Origin: Condylostoma magnum
Lineage: Eukaryota; Ciliophora; Heterotrichea; Heterotrichida; Condylostomatidae
Direction of reading: 5' to 3'
Length of the DNA stretch: 23,111 nt
Assembly: GCA_920105805.1 (NCBI GenBank)
Contig: CAKKTI010000118.1
Location: 1-23,111 of the forward strand
Below the pieces are notes generated by a model that saw nothing but the letters and a program-made list of their open reading frames with translations, did not search any database and was not told the origin of the DNA. This document shows, in pieces, positions 10,392 to 22,908 of the stretch. Both the position numbers and the translations under genes were made by a program. The stretch's first letter is position 1. Each line of letters opens with the position of its first letter.

Positions 10392-10709
10392 TCATTTCCT
10401 CATTAGCCTGCTCATTACCAACGCTTCTTGATTATAAAATCGAATTAACTATAAAACAACTTCTTAAGATGTATTTCCAAGTTCTTATAAACAATCTGGA
10501 ACTTATCCTTATACTAACATTTACTACATATCTCTATACTATGACTAGGAATCCTTTAACAACTCCTCATGAATTTGTCTACTCTTTCCCCCAATTCCTA
10601 TAACATTATCAAAATTAACAGTGTTCCTATCAGCTTGTTAGGCTTATTGAATAATTGACCTAACTTACTAGTGTAGGTTTCTATGTTACTGCTCAACAGA
10701 TTATTCCAT
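10392..10709 (-). CDS. Gln-rich small helical protein, unknown
   Basis: 105 aa. Helical throughout with many Gln, mostly TAA/TAG: MEQSVEQQHRNLHQQVRSII at the start, IHEELLKDSQSQYRDMQQML in the middle and LIRFYNQEALVMSRLMRK at the end, followed by TGA 10392-10394. No cysteine motif or membrane segment. The size and heptad-like pattern suggest a subunit of a larger complex, but I recognise no family. Its position supports a real gene: it fills the gap between the START gene (42 bp between stops) and dUTPase (18 bp between starts). The last 20 residues are less certain because another frame is also protein-like there. Confidence 0.55.
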
Positions 10710-10727
10710 ATTACTAATTTAGCGGGA

Positions 10728-11165
10728 ATGTAAAATTTAGAAAAATTAGCCTTTAAAAAGCTCACAGAAACTGCGATTATTCCTACTCGTGGATCAGTAA
10801 TGGCAGCTGGATTAGATTTATATGCAGATGAAGACATAGAAATTCCTTAGGGAGGAAGAGCTGCGGTTAGTACTGGAATTGCTGTGGCAATTCCAATTAA
10901 TCATTATGGGAGAATGGCACCTAGAAGTGGACTTGCAATGAATTTTGGATTAGATGTTGGAGCTGGAGTTGTTGATAGTGATTATAGAGGGGAAATGAGA
11001 GTTATTATGTTTAATTTTGGAGATAGTAATTATTAAGTTACTAAAGGCGATAGAGTTGCTTAGCTTATCATTGAAAAAATTAGATTGATGGAGCCTGTGG
11101 AGGTTGAAGAGTTAGATAGTACGGAGAGAGGGACAGGAGGGTTTGGATCAACAGGGAATAGATAA
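10728..11165 (+). CDS. DUT: dUTPase (deoxyuridine triphosphatase)
   Basis: 145 aa, typical trimeric dUTPase length. All five motifs are present: AAGLDLYA (I), APRSGLA (II), VGAGVVDSDYRGE with the catalytic Asp (III), GDRVAQLI (IV) and the C-terminal RGTGGFGSTG (V). The enzyme hydrolyses dUTP to dUMP and pyrophosphate, keeping uracil out of DNA and feeding dTMP synthesis. Three internal Gln are TAA/TAG. The protein must end just after motif V, where TAA TAA occurs at 11163-11168. No TGA follows for a long way, so TAA is the stop. An upstream in-frame Met at 10683 would add about 15 hydrophobic residues. Confidence 0.97.
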
Positions 11166-11208
11166 TAATTAATTTGCTTTGATTTTAATACAGTCTATCA
11201 AAGGTTTA

Positions 11209-11905
<697 letters not shown>

Positions 11906-11920
11906 TCTATAAATTATTAT

Positions 11921-12254
11921 TCAAAAATATCGCTTGTAATAGGCATTAGTCAAATTTTGTCAACCATTATTATAACTAAATAATAACTATATTTTATATA
12001 AGGATCTTTAGACTAAAGAAGGGTTGTATATACTACAAGTCTTTATGAAATCCTAAACTAATACTTCTTGATAAAATATGTCTATTCCCATAGATAATAG
12101 CTGATGCAATGAAGCAGACACTTTTGTAAAAATTTTGGGGCAGCGATTAAACTTTTTAGGTAACAATAGTTTCCCTTTAACCAATTCTATAATATTTTAA
12201 TATGCCTATAAACTTAACAACAGATATCTAATTCAAATTTAATATTACTAACAT
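11921..12254 (-). CDS. uncharacterised 105-aa protein
   Basis: 105 aa after a 16-nt intron. Contents: MLVILNLNQIS, then AYQNIIELVKGKLLLPKKFN, a mixed helical middle (SASLHQLLSMGIDIFYQEVL), and a C-terminus QNLTNAYYKRYF ended by TGA 11921-11923. No family recognised and no targeting signal evident. Evidence that it is a gene: it exactly fills the space between two minus-strand neighbours, 5 nt after the RING-H2 gene's stop and 15 nt before the zinc-finger gene's ATG, and the intron gives a continuous frame from an ATG. A competing plus-strand reading at 12045-12242 was weighed and rejected. Confidence 0.6.
12206..12221 (-). other. 16-nt intron in the 105-aa gene
   Basis: Coding-strand sequence GTTGTTAAGTTTATAG, GT to AG. 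Its removal connects the only suitable ATG frame to the downstream protein-like frame. Same length as the zinc-finger gene intron. Confidence 0.55.
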
Positions 12255-12259
12255 ATTTT

Positions 12260-13552
12260 TCAAGGAATAAAACTATTCGACATAGCTAAATTTTCATTAT
12301 TCCTGGTGAGGAGAACGTCAATTGATTGCCTATTATCAACTGAATTATCAATATGTAGGTTGCATATGCAACAGTGGGCATTCTTCTCCAATCAAATATC
12401 TATGCAATCTTTATGATACTAATGATCACACTATAGCTCAATAATTTCATCATTAAAATCTATATCTCCTAAACACAATACGCATAATTAACTATCTGCT
12501 TAAGTATTTTACATTCCTGATGATTAGAAAGAGTTGTTAGGCGATGTACCTCTTTAAGTTGACTACAAATTGTATGAATAATCCCTCTAGTGAATAAATT
12601 ATTGATATCTTATCTATGCATGCCTTTTGTTTGTGTAATATATGATTAAAAATATTAAAGTCTATCTGAAATTTACCATTAATACTACAATAATGCCTGA
12701 CATAATTATCGCTGTTTAGTATTATTCCTTTTACTCAGTAAAAGCACGTAAAGATATTTAGATATCTAAATTCTGTTCTAAAGGATTTTATATACCTAAC
12801 AGGCCTTAGTTGAATTAGCTACCAGTTAAATCTAATTCCTATAAATTATTATTTTATAAATCTATTTATTGCATGTAGTCACAATGTAAATTATTAGGAA
12901 CAAAGGCTGTAGTACTTTTATAGAATAAACACAAAGGTAGTTATTTATCAAAGTTCTTGATTTGAAGTTTAATCTTCTAATTTTCAGGAATTTTAAAAGA
13001 AATAGCCAATCATTCATTCTATGGTATGCTTGCATTATAATAGTAGTTTAATTTAAGAATTGAAGATTGTATTTAGCATCTTTTACCAAAAGAGCCTAAA
13101 TTACAATTGCAATAGTTTCCAACTATTTCTCCATCATGGCAGTACTTTAATTATGTTAGATATTAATCGTTTATAAGCTTAACTGTTACAGATAAGTTTG
13201 CGATGTTTTATTTCGTATTTTGTATAAGTAAATAAAGTTTAGAGTATTCTTAGCATTCAAGAAGTAAAAATTATTATTGGCTAGGTTAAAATAAAGAATC
13301 TATATCTAAGTCTTAGGCATCTGCAATATATTAATTCGATTCCTTATAGCTGATGGTAAGAGCCTTATTGTACTAGCCTCCTACAATTAATTAGTTGGGA
13401 TTATCAGAAAAGAGTTGCACTAGTATATAGTCTTTTTAGCATTAGTCAATATCAATCATTAATTGATTTTATTATTCTATTTGTAAGCTTTAGTATTGCT
13501 ATATAATTATTCAGTCAGCACAAAAAGCATGTTAAAAAATAAGCATTCACAT
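12260..13552 (-). CDS. EGF-like, single-pass membrane RING-H2 E3 ligase
   Basis: 425 aa after one 15-nt intron. An N-terminal hydrophobic stretch ending HAFCAD is a probable signal peptide (start 13552 or 13546). The luminal or extracellular part has an EGF-like Cys cluster at about 137-160 (YCHDG..YCNCNLGSFGKRC). A transmembrane helix near 280-302 (IIMSGIIVVLM plus TLIFLIIYY once spliced) precedes a basic stop-transfer region. The cytoplasmic tail carries a complete RING-H2 from C352: CVLC, CDHQYHKDC, IDIWL and CCIC. The layout matches membrane ubiquitin ligases of the PA-TM-RING type, but with EGF-like sequence outside. The RING Trp is TGA. TGA 12260-12262 is the stop. Confidence 0.85.
12662..12676 (-). 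other. 15-nt in-frame intron in the membrane RING gene
   Basis: Coding-strand GTAAATTTCAGATAG, GT to AG, exactly five codons. If read, it puts VNFRQ with an Arg in the middle of the transmembrane helix. If removed, the helix is continuous. Fifteen nt is the standard intron length known in heterotrich ciliates. Confidence 0.7.
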
Positions 13553-13563
13553 TTTAAAAGTAT

Positions 13564-15132
13564 TTAAATTAAATGATAGTTTAAGTTAATATAGAAATTG
13601 ACTACAGCTAAAGTTATTACTCTTAATTCATTAATATTATAATCTTGATCAAATGTAATTATTATATTATAATCTTACCAAAAGTATTTTAAAATAGCTT
13701 CTTCTTGATAATTGGTATATCATCGACTTTATATCATCATTTTGATTAATTCAATAAAGCTATCATATATTTTAAACGAAGCATATTGCCTTAAATAAAC
13801 AATATGTAATTTTGATATACCAATGTAAGCAATATAAAAACTGATTTATTTTAAATAATATTAATTAATAGCTTCGATTGCAATTACTGGCCCAATAAAA
13901 TCAGATTTTAAAGCTTCCATTTTTGTATCTATTTTTGTTAAAATATAGGGTGTGAAAATTAAATCATGGTTACTTTAACCATGATATTTTACCTTTGCTC
14001 CTTATCTTATAAAGCTGTCTATCCTTCCCTATAGCAAGTCTAAAATCTAATAGCTTGGAACTGGCCCAAAGCGTGTTTGTTTTGTTTTAGGATCCCCAAT
14101 TTATATTTTTCTGAAAGCTTCTTGAAATTTATTAATTAACTTTTATTTACAGTGCTTATTCACTTTAATAACAAAAGATTAATCAAAGCACTTTAAGTAA
14201 ATAAAGTATTTTAGTATAATTTCATTCACAGTGCTGCTTATTTACGATTTTTTGTTGATAATATAAGTTTTTAGCTTATTTTAATACCTAACAGCAATTT
14301 TTTGTTATTTTAATCGTTAACTTTTGATCCATTATCAGTTTTCATTATTTCCTATAAAAAATATTCCTGAAATTTTACTATTTTTCATTATCGTATTAAT
14401 TTGTTCATTTGTAATGAAATCAAGCTGTAAATAGTTCCCTAGTCTGCTTTCCTCTAAAAGGTACTTTATCCAATGAACTAGCTCAGTACAGTGCTCGTCT
14501 AATTTTACAATCCCAGAGTGCCCCTACAATACAAAGGGAAAAATATTATTAATAAGATTCAGTAAAGGAAAAGGCTTATTGATAATGTGTAATAGAGGAC
14601 CATTAGGGAACACCTAATCAATCTAATCTTGACTATTATTTGAGGATGATGACAACAGTAAATCCTCATTATCCATCATTTCTATTTTTTATATGCACTC
14701 TTGTATAATCATTTAACTGTTGAATGCAGGTATGCCAAAGCTATTACACATAACTTGGCATATTTAAGTTTTGTTAAGCCTTAATAATCTTCCGAACTCT
14801 TAAATAAATTAATTTGCATGTTATTAATTTACACTGCGAGGCAAGTCATCTATAATTTAATCTAACTTATCATCTTCGATGCTTTCTACTTAACTTTGTA
14901 TTTCATAAGAGTAAGGATTAAATATAACATACTCTCTATTTTGGTAAAACATTTTTATTATAAGCATAAAATAATTCATTAATTTTTAAGCATCTTGTTC
15001 AGACAGTATAGAATTGAATGATCTCTTGACAACATAAAGGCTACTATCAGCCTTTCTATTGAGCTGAACTTCTTAAGGCTTTTTGTTAATTGTGGTGTAT
15101 AATTTATTTCCGTCCTTCTTGATTTACTCCAT
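13564..15132 (-). CDS. divergent aldehyde dehydrogenase superfamily protein
   Basis: About 522 aa. ALDH landmarks in order: a helical N-terminal region around FIQEFGRLLRLNKTQICQVM, then PNGPLLHIINKPFPLLN (the PxG..I.PwNfPl block), LQGHSGIVKLDE (GN..vlKp), SGIFFIGN (FTGS), Cys315 in KCFDQSFVIKV at the catalytic-Cys position, GDPKTKQTRFGPVPS (res 346-360), GAKVKYHG, and DFIGPVIAI at 412-420 (the EEiFGPV block). The ElGGK motif with the general-base Glu is not recognisable, so activity is doubtful. The family oxidises aldehydes with NAD(P). An inverted repeat lies inside the gene. The start follows the F-box gene's stop by 19 nt, and the TAA stop precedes the next ATG by 11 nt. Confidence 0.7.
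13963..13985. repeat. perfect inverted repeat inside the ALDH-like gene
   Basis: Ten-base arms ATCATGGTTA and TAACCATGAT separated by three bases. It lies in the coding region around YHGQSNHD. It could form a short hairpin. No regulatory meaning is evident. Confidence 0.8.
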
Positions 15133-15151
15133 CTGATGTACCTTGAGACTG

Positions 15152-16067
15152 TTATTTAGTATAAATTATGCTAAATACTCTTCCAACATTTTTCATGACT
15201 TAAGATTTGAATAGATTATGCGCAGATTGCCTTAAATTCTTGCTTAAATGCTGTGAAATATGTTATTTTTTTCATGTCTTCTAATCATCATATTTTAGAT
15301 TTGACTTAATTGATGATTTAGCAGAATCCTTTAGCTTCCCTAAATCCTCTTAGCAGTCTTTTTAGTATTTTCTCTAGCTAATTATGCAAATTGCTCTAAC
15401 TAACTGTATATTTCCTGCTTCCAATACAGTTTCTGCATACGTTAACCCCTCTGAATATATCCTTATAGCATCTATAACTATTACAGTTTTTGCAGATTGA
15501 GCATGCGAATGATTTTAAGTTTATGTACCGATTAGTCAGCATAGTTGCACATTTAATTTCTTCTATGATAAACCCACCTACATCTCTCTTTATAAACCTT
15601 TATCATACTTCAGTACTTCAAGTAATCGCATATAATTGTTTACTAGTTTTTCTTAGATGTATTATATCATTTTAGTCTAAAAATTCACAGATTTCTATTC
15701 AAGCTCTTTAAATTTAGCTTTATAAGGAATTTTAAACTTGTATATATCTGTCCTTTATGAATTAAGTAGAACAGCTTTGGCTGAAATAGTCTTATACTTA
15801 GCCTATACCTTTATGCTGCTTTAAATTGGTGATATTAACGTATCTTTGAGATATTTTAGGCGCTATTTTGAAGTGGAAAGGTTGTAAGCAGTCTAAATGG
15901 ACAGGGTATTCGTATGACATCATTATAAATTATTAGGGATTTTCCGATGTAATGCTACACACCTTGCATTTGTAGTATCCGTAGTGCAGAAAGTGGAAAG
16001 GCCTTAATTATTCAAACACTTTTGTGTAATATATCTACTAGTGCTAATCTAGAGTAATCTAGTTCAT
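15152..16067 (-). CDS. F-box protein with Cys/His motif
   Basis: 298 aa with a 19-nt intron. Near the N-terminus CKVC...HLDC (C-x2-C, then H-x2-C) resembles a shortened PARP-type zinc finger. A good F-box follows at about residues 109-150: WIEICEFLDQNDIIHLRKTS, KQLYAI, VWQRF. F-box proteins link substrates to the SCF ubiquitin ligase through Skp1. After the intron the frame reads KTVIVIDAIRIYSEG and a helical tail ending at TAA 15152-15154. The region 15150-15560 is difficult. Without the intron the frame gives CSICKNC and CRNC (two C-x2-C knuckles) and ends at a TAG near 15400, and the third frame resembles a Gln-rich coiled coil. I prefer the intron model because purine-first codons are richest in that frame. 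Confidence 0.55.
15563..15581 (-). other. possible 19-nt intron in the F-box gene
   Basis: Coding strand GTAGGTGGGTTTATCATAG. Removing it moves from the F-box frame to the frame with the best codon character. An internal 15-nt GT-AG subset (GTGGGTTTATCATAG) would instead keep the F-box frame. Confidence 0.35.
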
Positions 16068-16142
16068 ATAGTGTTATTAGTATATTGCCCCTATTTAACT
16101 AAAAGTATTTTATAATATGGTAAAAATGAAATGCTAATTATT

Positions 16143-17078
16143 CTAAACCCATTTTACAAATAATCCACTATCCCATATTCCTTTCCGTGACTGTTTATTA
16201 CCAGGTGAATATACAGTTCCAGTGCCATCTTACTTTCCATTGCTCCAATTCCCAATATACTTCTTCCCATCTGGCCAGCTGTACACTCCAAATCCTGATT
16301 TTTTATCCTACACAAAGTCTCCCTCATAGCATCTATTATCAGGATACTTAATAACTCCCTTTCCATTCATTTTTCCATCTAATCACTATCCAGTATAAAC
16401 AACGCCATCTGCCCAAATATATTCTCCATTTCCACAAATCTTATTATCCTTAAAGCTTCCAATATACTAGTTTCCATTGCTTCAAATCATTTAACCTTAT
16501 CCATACTTTTTCCCATTCATAAACTCTCCTTTGTACTTAGTGCCATCACTTCATACTTCTATCCCTTCTCCATTTTACATATCATCGATCCACTATCCTT
16601 CATAACAGTTTCCCTTAGAACTACTTACTAATTTTCCCTTTCCATGCATTTTACCCTCATAAAACTCGCCTTCGTAGTAATCTCCGTTTTCATATATGTA
16701 TCTACCAAATCCGTTTTACTTACCCTAACGCCACTCTCCCTCGAATACTGAGCCATTACTGTAAAACACCAATCCAAATTATGTCAGATTGGAGTACGGA
16801 TCCACTTACCCTATTAAAAAATCACCTTACGCTAGTTTCTTTATAGGGGTTTGTACATTATTAAGCCGTTTGAGGTTTTCAAATGTTAAAAGAGCTTAAT
16901 TTGTTAGTATATTTAATGGAATTAAGCCGTCTTATGAGCCTAAGGATTAAGCATCTTCGAATAAATTTTAGTATTCTTGTTTATAAGAAGAGACAAATTT
17001 AGAAGCCATTAATTAGCCTTCTAGATTGCTTTCATTCTGGTTTAAATCTTTGTTATCACAGCAGAAGACAGTTCCCAT
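16143..17078 (-). CDS. MORN-repeat protein, N-terminally acylated
   Basis: 311 aa. The start MGTVFCC predicts N-myristoylation at Gly2 and palmitoylation at Cys6/Cys7. A helical linker (about 10-105) leads to eight MORN repeats in the C-terminal two thirds, recognisable by their cores FEGEW, YEGEF, YEGQW, YKGEF, YIGSF, YTGQW, YEGDF and YIGNW. MORN repeats bind phospholipids and organise membrane-cytoskeleton contacts. In ciliates and apicomplexans such proteins occur at the cortex and basal bodies. Three repeat Trp codons are TGA. The TAG at 16143-16145 closes the gene right after the last repeat remnant. Confidence 0.93.
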
Positions 17079-17389
17079 TTTTAGTGTAATTACTACTAGC
17101 ATAAATTCATAATAATATTAAGCTGTTTGACCTTATAGTTATTTTATTTAAGGGATTATATAATGATAGGTTAAAATACCAGATATACTAAATTGCTATT
17201 TAATCATATAAGAAACTACTTTTTAATACTTCTGATTTGATATAACTATTAGTATAATTTAAATTTTTTTACTGAATATTACGATTAAGCTTTTATATAT
17301 AGAATATTTATAGTAATCTTTTATTAATATGCACTTTAAGTATAAACTTAGCAACAAGTAGATGCTAAAGCAAACATATTAACATTAAT
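17079..17389. other. intergenic region between CDPK and MORN genes
   Basis: 311 bp, very AT-rich. It must contain the MORN promoter, but I see no recognisable element or RNA gene. Confidence 0.5.
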
Positions 17390-18904
<1,515 letters not shown>

Positions 18905-18913
18905 AATAAAAAT

Positions 18914-19999
18914 ATGAATACTGATAACGAAGATTTAATATATAGAACATTTTCACAGTAGGTCTCTAAGTACAGAACTCCTTCTAGTCAAAGGAGAAAA
19001 TCACATCGTTCTCCTTCTCCTCGGCTTTTAAAGCATTACTATAGAGATACAAGCAAGGAGGAGTTTTTAAGCAAATTATTAGTCAACTGAAGGGAAAGAG
19101 GGTATGTGTGGAGGAAGGAAAAGATGTAGTTGAAAAAGATGCTTAGATTTGGATCTCCGAATAGGTCGAAAACTAGGAAAACGGCTGCTGAGAATATTGA
19201 TTTTACTACTAGTGAGGATGCTTAGATGAAATAAACTGAAAAGTTAAGTTAATCCGTTACTTGTATGATGAGTGTAAATAAAGATAGTAACTAAGATGAT
19301 CAAGACATAACTGGTGGTAAAATACAGCATAAAGATATGTCTAGTAATCAAATACAGCATAAAGATAGTAAATAAGATGATAAAGACAAAGTTATTAATT
19401 AAATGTAGCATGAGATTAATCAGCTTAGGTAAAGGATTATACAGTTATAGTAATAAATACCTAATAAACAAGACAGTGTTTAATTAAAGGAAAAAATTAA
19501 GGAAATTGAGTATAATAGCTAATAAACTGTTACTATTTTAAGCGATACTATAGAAATGCAGAAATAACAACTGTTATAAAAAGAAAGTCTAGTAGATTAG
19601 CTTAATTTTGAGTTAAGAGAGCATTTATAGGAGAACCAAGAACTAAAAAATCAAATATCACTTTTAGCTAAAGACTAAAAGCAATATTTTAGACAGCCTC
19701 AACCCTCTAGTAAGAACTATCAAAGTGAATACGAAAAGCTGTATTTGGAATATTAGAACTTATAGCATAAATTAGACGTTACATGCTAATTACTACAAGC
19801 ATCCTCAAACAACGAAGCTGAGCTACAACGTAAATCCTTCTAATAATCAATAGCCTTACAATAAGCTGCTTAAGAAGTGCAGTTTATCCAAGAAAATATC
19901 ACTTTTGAGCCTGTTTTGTAAGTAAAAGAAGACGACTCCGATTGGATTTAAATAACTAAATTGATGGCAACTACAATTGAAGAGCTTATAAATAATTAA
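18914..19999 (+). CDS. coiled-coil protein
   Basis: 361 aa. The N-terminal 90 residues are Ser/Arg-rich (TPSSQRRKSHRSPSPR) with several SP and TP dipeptides, likely phosphorylated. An Asp/Lys/Gln linker contains a small duplicated QHKD unit (IQHKDMSSN, IQHKDSKQD). Residues about 140-330 form a long coiled coil with many Gln coded by TAA/TAG, e.g. HEINQLRQRIIQLQQQ. No catalytic domain. This profile suits a cytoskeletal or centrosomal/ciliary structural protein, but no family is recognisable. It ends at TAA 19997-19999, 41 bp from the kinesin stop. Confidence 0.8.
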
Positions 20000-20040
20000 T
20001 TAGTTTTCATACCTAATTTCATTTCATTTTCTCCTTTTTA

Positions 20041-22053
20041 TTATCTCTTTGATCGAAACATCCTACCCCGAGATTTCATATCTCTTTATACAATTTCGTA
20101 ATACTATGCCTTAGGCAATTTTGGAATCATTACTTATCGATTCTGTATTAAAAAGGAAGGAACTTATCAAGCATGGTTATCCTCATCGAATTTAGATCGT
20201 TTTTTAAGCTTTTGATATTCATTTTAATCAGCAAAGACTTAGAATAATTTGTGCAAGAAAGCTAGCTCTTTTTCCTTATTTTTGATAGTGTCAAATAAAG
20301 TGATTTTATCTTTCTCGTATTCACTTCCAATATCCTTAATTTCCTACGTGTTTTGTCTGTACTTTTTACGTAGCCCTTTAATCATTTTATCTTAATCGTA
20401 GGCCTCGTCATTGAGATCTTGGTATCCTTCTTCTTTATTCAACAGTTCTTCCTCTTTCCTCTTATTTTCTTTTATTAATTGCAACTCTTTTTATCTTTGC
20501 TCACCAATCAGTTTTCTGTAAGCCCTTTACTTCCTTAATCTTTCCTTTTGTTACTGTGCAATTTCATCTCCCCCGGCGATTAGTTTTTGTTGTAAATCTG
20601 CTAAAATTGACTATAACTTTTCTTCATTGTCCTCATCCTCTTTATTCTCTTACTTTTTAGCAGGAGTAGGTGATTTACCCTAAACTCTTTATTTCTTTTC
20701 TTCGTTATCCTCTTGATTCTCTTACTTTTTAGCAGGAGTAGGTGATTTACCCTAAACTCTTTATTTCTTTTCTTCATTATCCTCTTGATTCTCTTACTTT
20801 TTAGCAGGAGTGGGTGATTTACTCTATAGTCTTGGTCTCTATTGAGCATCATCCTACCTTTTCCCCTCCTCAATATTGATATCACTGCTTTAAATAGTCA
20901 TATTACTTTATCTCTAGGGCGCCTCTACTACTCTTTCAACAACCTTTTCAACTACCCTAACCTCACCCTGTCCTAAAATATCCTTCAACCTTTGAATTTC
21001 CTCAGCATATTGCCTTAATAACGCATCTTTTGGGTCTTCATTTATTCTAGGTTTGTTCTTTATAAACTTAGCCCTACTTGCGTATCTTAGAGTAGACAAG
21101 CTTTCGTCATAGTTGTAGTCAGCAGGTGATACCACAGCACACATTACAGTTTTGGTATTTCCTCCTAAAGAATCCTACAATAATCTAGTTAATTTAGAGT
21201 CTCTATAAGGAATATGCGAATGATTTCCGTCTACAAGTGCAGATATTACATTTCCCAGAGCGCTTAGTGACAAATTAATCTCTATAGCCTCTCTTAGTCT
21301 ATCCCCTGCTGCATTAGTCTTCTTCTGCCTTTCACTTCCAGCTAAATCCACTAAATTCAGTTTTCCAAGTCTAAAATGAGTGGCTCCATCATAATCTTTG
21401 GAAGATTCTATATAAATAGTGAAAATAGCATGGGATCGGGAGGAAGTGGCATTCATATCTGTCCCTTTAGTCATCCTATGTCTTGTCCCATATTCCATCG
21501 TACGCTCTATGTCCTGTATCGATTTAACACCATGCATTGAAAGGTTTTTAATAAAAATTCCTTAGTCCCGGTTCTCTTTCAATTCTAATTTCTGCTTTGG
21601 GTTGTAGTTTAAAAGGTCTCTGATTTCTTCATTATATATTTCGCAGTATGAGCATTAAACTAGGAACTGTTGATCAGACTCAGCCTCTCCTATTACACCG
21701 AATATATGAAGAAATGAGTTTGGGATAATACCACGCAATTCTTCCTGAGGGGCTCCAAGCATTGTGAAAGTTTTACCACAGCCGGTCTGTCCGTAGGCGA
21801 ATATTGTACCATTATAGCCGTTTATTACACTTTCTACTATTGGAAATGCGGATTCATCGTAAATTTGCTATTGGGTTGAATCAACGTCGTAGACTTAATC
21901 AAATGCAAAGGTTTTTGGTTGAACTGTCTTTGGATTGGTTATTGATAATTAGTGGTAAGGCTTGTCTACTTGTACTATACTTCTACAGTTTTTGGTCTGC
22001 TCGGATTGGTTCAGAGGGCGGACTCTTAATACTACCTTTACTGTTTCAGACAT
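20041..22053 (-). CDS. kinesin-2 family motor
   Basis: About 670 aa. N-terminal motor: [12 protein letters not shown]-loop GQTGCGKT (88-95), switch I NATSSRSH, switch II DLAGSE, and the microtubule-binding stretch [13 protein letters not shown]. The neck [17 protein letters not shown] is diagnostic of kinesin-2 (KIF3/KIF17/OSM-3), the plus-end motors that drive anterograde intraflagellar transport. That fits a ciliate. A Lys/Glu/Pro-rich hinge with a 24-residue repeat follows, then a coiled coil and a basic C-terminus ([12 protein letters not shown], ending FRSKR). Translation ends in TAA TAA (reading leftwards from 20043). A standard-code reading breaks the gene into several false ORFs. Confidence 0.95.
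20649..20830 (-). repeat. 72-bp tandem repeat in the kinesin hinge
   Basis: A 72-bp unit repeated about 2.5 times with period 72 (units begin at 20649, 20721 and 20793) and only a few differences. It encodes a 24-residue unit containing [11 protein letters not shown] and a run of acidic and basic residues ending RVQG. The SP and TP pairs are possible phosphorylation sites. The near identity suggests recent expansion. Confidence 0.92.
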
Positions 22054-22313
22054 TTTTTAACGAAAATTGGGATGCATATTATAAGGAATATAGAGATTTA
22101 GTAAGCATGATTTTTACTTTAAAGACTATGTGTAGTTGAAGTTTATATTACATAACAAGGCTTTTATTTACTTAATTACATACAGAGATTTAAATTATTC
22201 CAAAATCTATTTAACCTTACTAAATCTTGAAACGTTTTTTAAACTATCAGAAAATATCACTTTCTATTTATAGAATAAAATCATATTTTAAAGTTTCTTT
22301 CCTAAAAATACTA
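22054..22313. promoter_or_regulatory. divergent promoter region of kinesin and RNF126-like genes
   Basis: 260 bp between two start codons, AT-rich, no coding signal. By position it should hold both promoters. No specific motif was recognised. Confidence 0.45.
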
Positions 22314-22895
22314 ATGGAATATTGGTGTCATATATGTAAAAATTTAGTTTAAGTAACAGACGATTCAAATTGTTTTACTTGTTAAAATCCTTTTATAGAA
22401 ATAATTGACTAAGAATAGGATCATCCTAGAGATTTTTAGCCTTACTAGCCATCCCCACCTATAGGATAAGTTCTTACTGAGCTTCTGCTTTCCCCATCTG
22501 TCCGTTCTATAAGATATTATCCCGGAATCCCAGAAACAGAGACTTCTATCGACAATATAATTACTAATTTAATGCAAAATGACCCGAATGTTTACGGGCC
22601 TCCCCCTGCTTCTGAAGATTCTATATAAAATTTGCCCTATTGTTAAGTGACAGCTGATGTTATAGCAAGTTTCGGTACTGCTTGGAAGGCTATAGACGAA
22701 TTTGGCAGTAGACTAGAAGAGGACCGCCAGATGTTAGAATGCAGCATTTGCAAAGAAGAGTTAATCCAAGGCACCCAAGCAATCAAAATGCCCTGTCAGC
22801 ATTTCTACCATGAAGATTGTATTAAACAGTGACTTAAAATGCACAACTCCTGCCCATCATGCAGATGTGAGCTAAAAGACAACCAATTAGAATAG
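22314..22895 (+). CDS. RNF126/RNF115-like RING-H2 E3 ligase
   Basis: 193 aa. An N-terminal zinc finger (MEYWCHICKNL, then CFTCQNPF) matches the ubiquitin-binding finger of the RNF126/RNF115 family. The linker includes the family block PPPASEDSIQNLP. The RING-H2 starts at C143: CSICKEEL, MPCQHFYHEDC, IKQWLK, CPSCR. Human family members act in cytosolic quality control of mislocalised proteins and in endosomal sorting. About 25 residues (DVIASFGTAWKAIDEFGSRL and neighbours) sit between the linker block and the RING where family members usually have few. The RING Trp is TGA 22830-22832. The stop is TAG TAA. Confidence 0.92.
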
Positions 22896-22908
22896 TAATG
22901 TTATATAA

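Noticed and set aside
12045-12242. Plus-strand small protein starting at 12045 or 12078
   Set aside because: Codon pattern was attractive, but the minus-strand model with a 16-nt intron has a proper ATG, a stop and spacing that matches both neighbours.
20601-20885. 94-aa minus-strand frame with Lys/Arg repeats
   Set aside because: Out-of-frame reading of the kinesin 72-bp repeats. The kinesin frame continues through the region.
21804-22139. 111-aa plus-strand open frame
   Set aside because: Antisense of the kinesin motor N-terminus, including its P-loop.
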